A stretch of DNA of 6,580 bases from Desulfobacterales bacterium (GTDB taxonomy: Bacteria > Desulfobacterota > Desulfobacteria > Desulfobacterales > RPRI01): assembly GCA_020052975.1 (NCBI GenBank), contig JAGVOC010000306.1:1-6580 (forward strand), given 5' to 3'. How positions within the stretch are numbered: position 1 is the first letter of the stretch; the number at the start of each line of letters is the position of its first letter. Under the pieces are notes generated by a model, which did not search any database, was not told the origin of the DNA, and worked only from the letters and a program-made list of their open reading frames with translations. A program made the position numbers and the translations under genes. Below are positions 1-4,855 of the stretch, piece by piece.

Positions 1-1
1 G

Positions 2-229
2 GACGACGATGATTACCATGACTTCGACCACTATACTATCGAGAAAGTTGAGCCTGGAAAATTATGGCTGGAAGTTTATGATGAGAAAGGTAAGGGTGCC
101 GTTGGCCCCATAGCCGTGCCAAAAGAGGCCACTGCACTTCTTCAGGAAGGATGGGACATCAGTTGTGCCATAGCCCGTATCAGAGGAAAATGGAAGATTG
201 TTGAGGTTGCAAACGTTTATCCGCAGTAA
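2..229 (+). CDS. C-terminal part of an unrecognised acidic protein (5' end outside window)
   Basis: An open frame enters from the left edge (first full codon at position 2) and runs 75 codons to a TAA at 227-229. The visible part opens with an aspartate run (DDDDYHDFDHY), continues with a beta-rich stretch (EPGKLWLEVYDEKGKGAVGPIAVP), then a probable helix (ATALLQEGWDISCAIARI) and a short strand ending VEVANVYPQ. The phrase IEKVEPGKLWLEV followed by GPIAVP suggests a small all-beta module, but I cannot name the family. No catalytic motif, signal peptide or membrane segment is visible. It has the same orientation as the hicBA genes but is separated by about 260 bp, so it is probably a separate transcription unit. 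That this frame is coding is an inference from its uninterrupted length and its protein-like composition. Confidence 0.6.
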   Translation, partial: DDDDYHDFDHYTIEKVEPGKLWLEVYDEKGKGAVGPIAVPKEATALLQEGWDISCAIARIRGKWKIVEVANVYPQ

Positions 230-287
230 CAAAACTAATGTCACTATTATTATGAGACTCTTCTTATCTAAAGTGAGAGGATTGTAG

Positions 288-455
288 ATGCGGAGAAAAA
301 AGCAGAATAATGCTTTACCTTTACCTTTACCTTTACCTTTGCCTTTACGAAAGCGGAGACCTGGAATTTACTTCTTCGCAAAGAAGCCGTCGAAATTTGC
401 TGTTTTAGACTGTTTGGGCATAAGAGGAAAGATTGAGAAGGCGAGGAGTGTGTAA
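288..455 (+). CDS. Possible small ORF with Leu-Pro repeat (55 aa), uncertain
   Basis: ATG at 288 is preceded by AGAGG at 276-280, a plausible but weak ribosome binding site at 7 bp. The frame runs 55 codons to TAA at 453-455. It begins with a basic patch (MRRKKQNNA), then six Leu-Pro dipeptides encoded by the CTTTAC repeat, another basic patch (RKRRP), a short hydrophobic stretch (GIYFF) and a basic end. The composition could be a small basic peptide, or an accident of a repeat expansion in intergenic DNA. No family is recognised. The start of hicB lies only about 40 bp downstream and has its own promoter, which overlaps the region after this stop. Confidence 0.25.
   Translation: MRRKKQNNALPLPLPLPLPLRKRRPGIYFFAKKPSKFAVLDCLGIRGKIEKARSV
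313..348 (+). repeat. Hexanucleotide tandem repeat (CTTTAC)6
   Basis: Six consecutive CTTTAC units fill 313-348. Five are perfect and the fifth (337-342) is CTTTGC. Because the unit is six bases, gain or loss of a copy would not change the reading frame of the possible ORF at 288-455, where each unit encodes Leu-Pro. Such simple repeats can vary in copy number by slipped replication. Confidence 0.9.
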
Positions 456-463
456 GGGGAAAA

Positions 464-472
464 TGCTATAAT
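464..472 (+). promoter_or_regulatory. Extended -10 promoter for hicBA
   Basis: TGCTATAAT at 464-472 is a perfect extended -10 (TGnTATAAT). No good -35 box lies 16-18 bp upstream, as expected for extended -10 promoters. A start point around 479 would leave a 5' leader of only about 17 nt ending in the AAGGAGG site at 482-488. This is the natural promoter for the hicB-hicA pair. Confidence 0.6.
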
Positions 473-495
473 GAATACAAAAAGGAGGCGATAGT

Positions 496-714
496 ATGAC
501 ACATACATACACAGCTAAATATACACAGATTCCCTCTGGTTATATGGGACAATTGATTGAATGGCCGGAAGTTATTACAGAGGGCAAAACAATAGAAAAA
601 TGCAGGACAATGCTTCAGGATGCCCTAAAAGAAATGATCGCAGCTTACAAACAGCAAAAAAAAGAAATCCCAATTGGCAGAGTTCTCTTTGAGCAGATTC
701 CTGTAGAGGTATGA
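496..714 (+). CDS. hicB: HicB-family antitoxin
   Basis: A 72-residue protein with the pattern of short HicB antitoxins: an N-terminal YTAKYTQIPSGYMGQLIEWP strand-rich stretch, the turn ITEGKTIEKC, and a helix (RTMLQDALKEMIAAY) followed by a basic segment. This is the partial RNase H-like fold that binds and blocks HicA. There is no separate C-terminal DNA-binding domain, which is usual for the roughly 70-residue HicB class. The start is set by ATG at 496 with AAGGAGG at 482-488, seven bases upstream. It precedes hicA with one base between stop and start, giving a co-translated operon. HicB is expected to neutralise the HicA RNase, and HicAB complexes often repress their own promoter, but no operator can be seen with confidence here. 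Confidence 0.88.
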   Translation: MTHTYTAKYTQIPSGYMGQLIEWPEVITEGKTIEKCRTMLQDALKEMIAAYKQQKKEIPIGRVLFEQIPVEV

Positions 715-715
715 A

Positions 716-904
716 GTGTCCGTAAAACGCCGTGACCTCGTCAAATATTTTGAAGAAAACGGCTTTCATCTCTTGCGGGAAGGCAACAACCATTCCATAT
801 ATACAAATAACGATAAAACAATCCCGATAAAAAGGCATACCCCAATCGACAGAATAACAGCCAACGAGTTATGCAAACAGGCCGGGCTTAAGCCGAAGTT
901 TTAG
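716..904 (+). CDS. hicA: HicA-family mRNA interferase toxin
   Basis: A 62-residue basic protein matching HicA (YcfA family), a dsRBD-like fold that cleaves mRNA and stops growth when released from HicB. Visible signatures are the N-terminal helix (VKRRDLVKYFEENGF), the hallmark LLREGNNHSIYTN segment with the catalytic-type histidine at residue 26, then IPIKRHTPIDRITANELCKQAG. Length and order are complete for the family, so the toxin appears intact. The start is GTG at 716. An ATG at 711 in another frame hits a stop after four codons. GAGG at 706-709, inside the end of hicB, is the likely ribosome binding site, which couples translation to hicB. The gene ends 36 bp before the broken PLD-helicase gene. 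Confidence 0.88.
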   Translation: MSVKRRDLVKYFEENGFHLLREGNNHSIYTNNDKTIPIKRHTPIDRITANELCKQAGLKPKF

Positions 905-940
905 AGATAGCGTGAAGCGTTACCGAGCTCCTTTAAAAGA

Positions 941-1174
941 ATGATCCCGAAGAAAATCATAGATAACAGTGATATTACACTTTCAGCCTTTCTCAATAGT
1001 GTCCTTACTGAAATACCAAATACCAATTTTGATATTGCAACAGCTTTCTTTAATCTTCAAGCTTATGCATATGTAAAAGATAATATCCAGGGCGTTAAGC
1101 GTTTTCGCCTTCTTCTCGGTAAAGCACCGGAAATAAGAAACGATGACACCCTGGGAATGTTCTCTTCAGAATGA
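941..1174 (+). pseudogene. N-terminal piece of a broken PLD-SNF2 helicase gene
   Basis: From ATG 941 the frame encodes about 70 meaningful residues (IIDNSDITLSAFLNSV, then a segment around AYVKDNIQGVKRFRLLLGKA) typical of the start of a phospholipase D-like domain that precedes SNF2/RapA-type helicases. The last residues (MFSSE) follow a frameshift and are not genuine. Reading 1156 onward in the other frame gives N-V-L-F-R then MIKEEVEGF, which continues the domain. One extra G in the run at 1153-1155 would restore a single frame. No good ribosome binding site precedes ATG 941, and an in-frame TAG lies at 908-910. Could be a sequencing error instead of a mutation. It forms one ancestral gene with the next two entries. 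Confidence 0.7.
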
Positions 1175-1635
1175 TAAAAGAAGAAGTTGAAGGGTTTGAC
1201 CTCTCCAGGGAGAAGGATAGCTTAGTAAAGGAGTTCATAACATTCCTGAGAAAAGAAAATGTAGAGGTGAAGTTATACGATAAGGAATTCCTTCATGGAA
1301 AGACATATATCTTTGACCAGCTTGTTGTAGTTGGGTCATCAAACTTTACCGCAGCAGGTCTTACACGGAATACAGAACTCAATTCAGTATCGCTGGAAGC
1401 TGAAGCTCAGTATGTCCGGACAAACTGGTTCGAAAAATTTTGGGCTGAAGCAGAAGATTTTAAAGAAAACTTAATCACACTTCTTGAATCCTCTCGCTTT
1501 GGCAGTAAGGAATACACACCATATGAGGTCTATATAAAGTCCCTCTTTGAACTCCAGAAAGAAGACATCAAGGCAGAAGGGGAAGAGAAAGAAACAGGAA
1601 GATCTCGCCTCATCAGACTTCCTGGAAAAGGCTAA
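1171..1635 (+). CDS. Phospholipase D-like (HKD) domain fragment of the broken helicase gene
   Basis: This open frame carries the catalytic half of a PLD-like domain: HGKTYIFD (H42, K44, D49 of the HxKx4D motif), then GSSNFTAAGLTRNTELN with the Gly-Ser and Asn expected after an HKD motif. Proteins of this superfamily cleave phosphodiester bonds and include nucleases. In fusions with SNF2 helicases the domain is thought to act as a nuclease module, which is inference for this copy. The helical linker that follows (YTPYEVYIKSLFELQKED) normally leads into the helicase. The frame is genuine to about codon 145 (near 1605). The end RLIRLPGKG is out-of-frame read-through of helicase sequence. ATG 1171 has no convincing ribosome binding site and overlaps the TGA of the upstream piece (ATGA), so re-initiation is possible but unproven. 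Confidence 0.65.
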   Translation: MIKEEVEGFDLSREKDSLVKEFITFLRKENVEVKLYDKEFLHGKTYIFDQLVVVGSSNFTAAGLTRNTELNSVSLEAEAQYVRTNWFEKFWAEAEDFKENLITLLESSRFGSKEYTPYEVYIKSLFELQKEDIKAEGEEKETGRSRLIRLPGKG

Positions 1636-3817
1636 ACAGGCTGTTGGCGGAGGGCTCGATGAAGTCTCTCTCATAGTAATCGACGAAAGCCATAATTTCA
1701 GGAATCCCCTTTCCAACAGATGGGAAAACCTTTTCACACTTCTGGTTGACCATATAGCCAAAGGAACAGAAAAGCCTTATATACTCTTTCTCACAGCAAC
1801 GCCAATCAATAATACCATATGGGACCTTTACTGGCAGGTAATGATTCTTATCCTTATGGATCAGCGGGCATTCCTCAGAGAAGGGATTTCCAATATTCTC
1901 AAGTTCTTTAAAGATATCGATAAACAGGGTGATCCAACCCTGCTTAATGACCTTATGAATGAAATATCCATTCGGAGAACACGAGACTATATCAAGCAGA
2001 ACTACCCTGATGCAGAGATAAACGGCAGTAAGATCATCTTCCCTAAAAGGATTCTCGAAAATATAGAGTATAACCTTGATAAGGCATACCAAGGACTTTA
2101 CAGCGATATTTCCCAAGCAATCAGTGAAAAACTAACCATGGCCTGTTACCGTATTCTTGAATATAAAAAATCAGAAAAACTTTCTGAGGCAGAAGAGATG
2201 GCTTTAGGGCGAATGATTGCTTTGGATGGTATCTTCAGAACCATACTTTTGAAGAGACTTGAAAGCAGTGTTGAGGCATTCAGAAAGAGTGTAGCTAATC
2301 ATGTTAAGTTCCTTAAACGGTTAAAGGAATACCTCGAAAAAGGCAAGCTCCTTACAAAACAGTCCTATTATAAATATGTTTCTAATCTTAATGAAGAAAC
2401 ACCCGAGGATTTTTTTGAACAACTGGACGACATAAATATCGATGATTACAGAAAAGAAGAACTTATTAGTGATATAGACAAAGATATAACGTTGTTTAAA
2501 GAGATGGGTGAAAAGGTTGGGACAATAAATGCCGAGGCCGACGCAAAACTCAAGGAACTGAAAAAGAGACTTTTAGAATTAAGTAAAAAAGGACAGATAG
2601 TCCTCTTCACCTACTATGCGGATACATTGGATTATATCTTTCAGAATGTTTCTGCAGATTCTTCTTTCTCTGAATTGAGAATTGAAAAAATATCCGGAAG
2701 GGTAGCTTCTGCTAAAAGACGAACAGAGATTGTCGATAACTTTATGAGCGGCAAAATAGATATTCTCATGAGCACTGATGTCCTCTCTGAAGGAATGAAC
2801 CTCCAGAAGGCGCGGTATCTCATCAATTACGATCTTCACTGGAACCCCACACGTATGATCCAGAGGGCGGGTAGGATTGATAGGATCGGCTCTCCATTTA
2901 AGGAGATCTATGTTTATAACTTCTTCCCGGAAGAAGAACTTGAAGATCTGCTCCGCCTTGTGAATATACTGCAGAACAAGATAAGGAATATTGACAACTC
3001 AATTGGACTTGACACTACAGTTCTCGGAGAAGAAGTGAATCCGAAGGTATTCGGGATTATAAGAAAAATAAGAGAAAAGGATGAGGAAGTCTTTGAAGAA
3101 CTTGAAAGGGAAGTCTTCGGCGGTGGTGAGAAATTCTATCAGCCCCTGATGGATTATCTGAAGGCTAAAGCTGCAGAAGAACTTGAATCTATTCCTCTTG
3201 GGATTTTCAGTGGACTCAAAAAAGAAACAAAAGGTATCTTTTTCTATTACAGGTATGGAGACGATTTCCATTTTTGGTATCTCTATGACCTTTCAACGCA
3301 GGAAATGATAAAAAACAAAACTAAGATACTTGATTATATTGCGTGTCCTCCTGATGAGGTGAGAGTAATCCCTGATTTCTTTGACAGAGCATATGAAATA
3401 AACAAAGAGATAGTAAAAGACATTGAGGCAACATATAAAGAAGTAGAACAGCGGGAATCGGTTGATCCAACACTTGGTGAATTGACAAGTGATAAAAGCA
3501 AGAAATTTGTCTCAAGTATTATTCGAGAAATGGATCTGCGTCTGGATGATTGTCTCCTTGACTTCCCGGAAGATAAAGAGGTTGAGAAGATATGGGAAAA
3601 GACCAAAGAAAGATTGCTTTCCGTCAGCCTAACAAAAAAGAGATTACAGGGTCTAAGGGCTGTATGGAGAGATTATAAAAACAACCACAAAAGTTGGAAG
3701 CGTCTCCAGAAAGACCTGTCTGCATTTCTTGAAGGTAAAATTTCTATTGAGAGAGATGAAATTGAGCCTTACGATCCAATTATGTTAAAACTAGTGACAA
3801 TTGATTTTATTTCATGA
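1547..3817 (+). CDS. SNF2/RapA-type helicase lacking motif I (3' part of broken gene)
   Basis: The long frame encodes most of a superfamily 2 helicase. Numbering from codon 1547, motif II DESH is at 46-49, motif III TATP at 83-86, motif IV region GQIVLFTYYADTLDYI near 348, motif V DILMSTDVLSEGMN at 405-418 and motif VI QRAGRIDRIGS at 439-449. A long, partly helical and charged C-terminal region follows and ends naturally at TGA 3815-3817. The usual motif I (Walker A, GxGKT type) and about the first third of the helicase core are absent, so ATP hydrolysis is not expected. The first 17 codons, up to about 1597, lie over the HKD frame in another phase and are artefactual. Genuine homology begins with EDLASSDFLEK at 1598. 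No in-frame start with a good ribosome binding site is seen. Intact relatives with PLD plus helicase occur in defence and methylase islands, so a former anti-phage or restriction role is a reasonable inference. Confidence 0.75.
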   Translation: MNSRKKTSRQKGKRKKQEDLASSDFLEKAKQAVGGGLDEVSLIVIDESHNFRNPLSNRWENLFTLLVDHIAKGTEKPYILFLTATPINNTIWDLYWQVMILILMDQRAFLREGISNILKFFKDIDKQGDPTLLNDLMNEISIRRTRDYIKQNYPDAEINGSKIIFPKRILENIEYNLDKAYQGLYSDISQAISEKLTMACYRILEYKKSEKLSEAEEMALGRMIALDGIFRTILLKRLESSVEAFRKSVANHVKFLKRLKEYLEKGKLLTKQSYYKYVSNLNEETPEDFFEQLDDINIDDYRKEELISDIDKDITLFKEMGEKVGTINAEADAKLKELKKRLLELSKKGQIVLFTYYADTLDYIFQNVSADSSFSELRIEKISGRVASAKRRTEIVDNFMSGKIDILMSTDVLSEGMNLQKARYLINYDLHWNPTRMIQRAGRIDRIGSPFKEIYVYNFFPEEELEDLLRLVNILQNKIRNIDNSIGLDTTVLGEEVNPKVFGIIRKIREKDEEVFEELEREVFGGGEKFYQPLMDYLKAKAAEELESIPLGIFSGLKKETKGIFFYYRYGDDFHFWYLYDLSTQEMIKNKTKILDYIACPPDEVRVIPDFFDRAYEINKEIVKDIEATYKEVEQRESVDPTLGELTSDKSKKFVSSIIREMDLRLDDCLLDFPEDKEVEKIWEKTKERLLSVSLTKKRLQGLRAVWRDYKNNHKSWKRLQKDLSAFLEGKISIERDEIEPYDPIMLKLVTIDFIS

Positions 3818-3921
3818 TCTTGATTAGTTGGCAAAGACTTATTTAAGGTATATTTTCCTGTAAATGTTCAAGTTGCAGAGAAATTCTTTCTGTGAGGTCA
3901 GTAGATAATCGACACACGTTA
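3818..3921. other. Convergent intergenic gap with weak hairpin
   Basis: Between the helicase stop and the recombinase remnant stop, about 100 bp carry no open frame. The only structure is a weak imperfect hairpin at 3876-3894 (AGAAA against TTTCT, loop TTC, with one mismatch and two outer pairs) without a T run on either side. I see no convincing terminator. Confidence 0.5.
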
Positions 3922-4167
3922 TCAATTATTGAATTTTTTCCGAATAGTTCCTTCTCCCAAACCCAATTGATTCTCGATTGTTCTAAAAGACAACCCTTGT
4001 TTTCTTAATAATCTTGCCTTCTCCAATATTTCATCGTTAATTGAAGGTCTGCCTGAACGTTTCCCTTTTTTGCGGGCATTCTCTAAGCCAGCCTTTACTC
4101 TCTCTCGAATAATATCTTTTTCGAACTCAGCTACTGCGCCGATAATTTGGAATACAATCTCTGGGGT
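3922..4167 (-). pseudogene. Serine site-specific recombinase (resolvase/invertase) C-terminal remnant
   Basis: The complementary strand holds 81 open codons ending TGA at 3924-3922, with no ATG, GTG or TTG near the 5' end and a TAG just before it (4170-4168). The protein starts TPEIVFQIIGAV, continues AEFEKDIIRERVKAGLENA (the long E-helix that joins catalytic and DNA-binding parts in small serine recombinases), then KKGKRSGRPSIND and a Hin-like helix-turn-helix (LLRKQGLSFRTIENQLGLG). The catalytic N-terminal domain with its serine (about 120 residues) is missing and is not present in other frames upstream. This was a resolvase/invertase-type gene, and it cannot recombine DNA now. It is convergent with the helicase gene. 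Confidence 0.8.
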
Positions 4168-4324
4168 CTAAACAGGCATCGTAAGTCGCACGGTCAATTT
4201 TAATCCAATCCGTTTTATCTGCGCCCCGCTTATTCAGGAAAGTAGGACTAATTACCCCTAAAATAATAACCCCGTTCAAGGCCTTACGGCGTGTTGAACG
4301 GGGAGCAAGTATTCCGTTATCATT
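4127..4324 (-). other. Unexplained open frame on the minus strand without a usual start
   Basis: A minus-strand frame stays open from 4324 (after a TAA at 4327-4325) to TGA at 4129-4127, 65 codons. Its middle reads like protein (ISPTFLNKRGADKTD, then WIKIDRATYDACLDP), and it overlaps the start of the recombinase remnant in a different phase. No ATG or GTG opens it; only a TTG inside the hairpin sequence is available. It may be a further fragment joined to the recombinase piece. I recognise no family. Confidence 0.25.
4270..4303 (-). terminator. Strong hairpin with T-rich tail, likely minus-strand terminator
   Basis: CCCCGTTCAA at 4270-4279 and TTGAACGGGG at 4294-4303 form a perfect 10-bp stem. 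GCC/GGC at 4281-4283 and 4288-4290 extend it with a TTAC-type tetraloop and a small internal bulge. Read on the minus strand, the stem is followed by TTATTATTTT (4269-4260), suiting a Rho-independent terminator for the antitoxin gene about 150 bp upstream or for a short transcript from the promoter-like boxes at 4328-4357. On the plus strand no T run follows. A mobile-element end or other structured RNA remains possible. Confidence 0.5.
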
Positions 4325-4346
4325 TTAAAGATAGATCATATCATTT
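4318..4346. repeat. 8-bp direct repeat TATCATTT spaced 21 bp
   Basis: TATCATTT occurs at 4318-4325 and 4339-4346, exactly 21 bp start to start (two helical turns), flanking the -10 box of the promoter-like element. The spacing suits two protomers of a regulator on one DNA face, but two 8-mers in AT-rich DNA can also arise by chance. Confidence 0.4.
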
Positions 4347-4357
4347 ACCTTTGTCAA
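4328..4357 (-). promoter_or_regulatory. Promoter-like boxes on minus strand
   Basis: On the minus strand TTGACA (4357-4352) is a perfect -35 box and TATCTT (4333-4328) a 4/6 -10 box, 18 bp apart. A start near 4321 would give a transcript of roughly 60 nt ending at the hairpin of 4270-4303. No convincing gene lies between, so this may be a relic promoter of the lost 5' part of the recombinase gene or a small RNA promoter. Confidence 0.35.
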
Positions 4358-4374
4358 GCAGCTTAAAACCAGTG

Positions 4375-4442
4375 ACCTGTATTCTTATAAATACGGCAAC
4401 TCTCGATGTTCTGCCCGACAAAGGGCACAACTCTACCTGTAT
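4375..4442. repeat. 8-bp direct repeat ACCTGTAT flanking an imperfect hairpin
   Basis: ACCTGTAT occurs at 4375-4382 and 4435-4442, 60 bp apart. Between them lies an imperfect inverted repeat: GTTcTGCCC at 4408-4416 and GGGCAcAAC at 4423-4431, with a six-base loop and one mismatch. The block sits directly downstream of the antitoxin stop. It could be the footprint of a small insertion or a structured 3' end. No T run follows on either strand. Confidence 0.4.
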
Positions 4443-4456
4443 ACGTCCCCCTTGAT

Positions 4457-4738
4457 CTATCCTATCCTGATACTCAATTTCTTGCCGAGTACAAGGGCAG
4501 CCTTTTCCAGCGTATTTAATGTGACTGAGCTATTCTCCGGGTCAAGCAAGCGGTCTACGGCCGTGCGGCTCGTCTGCATCCTGGTTGCCATTTGAACCTT
4601 CGTTAAACCCTTTCTTTTCATCTCCTTTTCGATCTGAAAGGAGAGCACACGTTTTGCCGCAACTGCCTCCGCCCCGGCGAGCATATCCTGCTCCCGGAGA
4701 AAATTATCAAAAACGCTGCCGATATGTTTGCTTTTCAT
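4457..4738 (-). CDS. XRE/HigA-like helix-turn-helix antitoxin, toxin partner lost
   Basis: A 93-residue protein of the widespread XRE-type antitoxin family. The N-terminus contains FDNFLREQDMLAGAEAVAAK followed by RVLSFQIEKEMKRKG. A helix-turn-helix follows (LTKVQMATRMQTSRTAVDRLL), then DPENSSVTLNTLEKAALVLGK and the C-terminal strand KLSIRIG. Residues map to Cro/C1-type DNA binding, so it should bind DNA and, in intact loci, neutralise an upstream HigB/RelE toxin. The frame extends to a TTG at 4750, but ATG 4738 is chosen because GGAGG at 4748-4744 lies five bases upstream, while the TTG would sit inside that site. The toxin upstream is only a fragment, so this is an orphan antitoxin. Its own promoter, normally ahead of the toxin, seems to be gone. 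Confidence 0.85.
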   Translation of the reverse strand: MKSKHIGSVFDNFLREQDMLAGAEAVAAKRVLSFQIEKEMKRKGLTKVQMATRMQTSRTAVDRLLDPENSSVTLNTLEKAALVLGKKLSIRIG

Positions 4739-4739
4739 A

Positions 4740-4850
4740 TTAACCTCCAAGTATTTTCTTCAATCGCCTCCTCGCTGTCTGGAGTTCATTTGGTGGCGTT
4801 CGCCGTTCCTTTTGGTCGAAAAGAAACTGAAAGAAATCGAGCTCCCCCAA
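4740..4850 (-). pseudogene. C-terminal remnant of a HigB/RelE-type toxin gene
   Basis: In the minus frame ending TAA at 4742-4740, one base before the antitoxin ATG, 26 codons read FDQKERRTPPNELQTARRRL and end KKILGG. This matches the typical end of HigB/RelE-family toxins: a strand, then (K)KTPxxEIxxA(R/K) and a helix of basic residues. Upstream the frame stays open for only ten more codons (LGELDFFQFL), which fit the family poorly, and a TAG at 4853-4851 closes it. The catalytic core, about 70 residues, is absent and the SWIM gene ends right there (4856). The toxin was therefore truncated by a deletion or rearrangement whose edge lies around 4820-4858. Confidence 0.65.
4744..4748 (-). promoter_or_regulatory. 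Ribosome binding site deciding the antitoxin start
   Basis: GGAGG (4748-4744 on the minus strand) lies five bases before ATG 4738. It overlaps the last codons of the toxin remnant, the usual coupling of toxin and antitoxin translation in higBA-type operons, and rules out the upstream TTG as start. Confidence 0.75.
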
Positions 4851-4855
4851 CTACT

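Noticed and set aside
370..387. Perfect CTTCTT/AAGAAG hairpin as a terminator
   Set aside because: The stem (371-376 with 381-386) is short and AT-rich, and no T run follows.
575..838. Minus-strand open frame across hicB and hicA
   Set aside because: It covers two genes with full family signatures and their own ribosome binding sites on the other strand.
1547..1597. First 17 codons of the helicase open frame as its real N-terminus
   Set aside because: The same bases encode the end of the PLD domain linker in another phase. The peptide is only Lys/Arg/Gln-rich filler, and no ribosome binding site precedes it.
1613..2116. A 167-codon minus-strand open frame opposite the helicase
   Set aside because: It lies over the conserved DESH and TATP motifs, which clearly belong to the plus strand, and it shows no family signature.
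4270..4303. Integron attC recombination site
   Set aside because: GTTGAAC on one side and GTTCAAC on the other resemble attC cores, but the element is only 34 bp with a near-perfect stem. It lacks the length and the unpaired bases of attC sites, and no integrase or further sites are present.
4739..4750. TTG at 4750 as antitoxin start
   Set aside because: It lies within the GGAGG site that serves ATG 4738 and has no ribosome binding site of its own.
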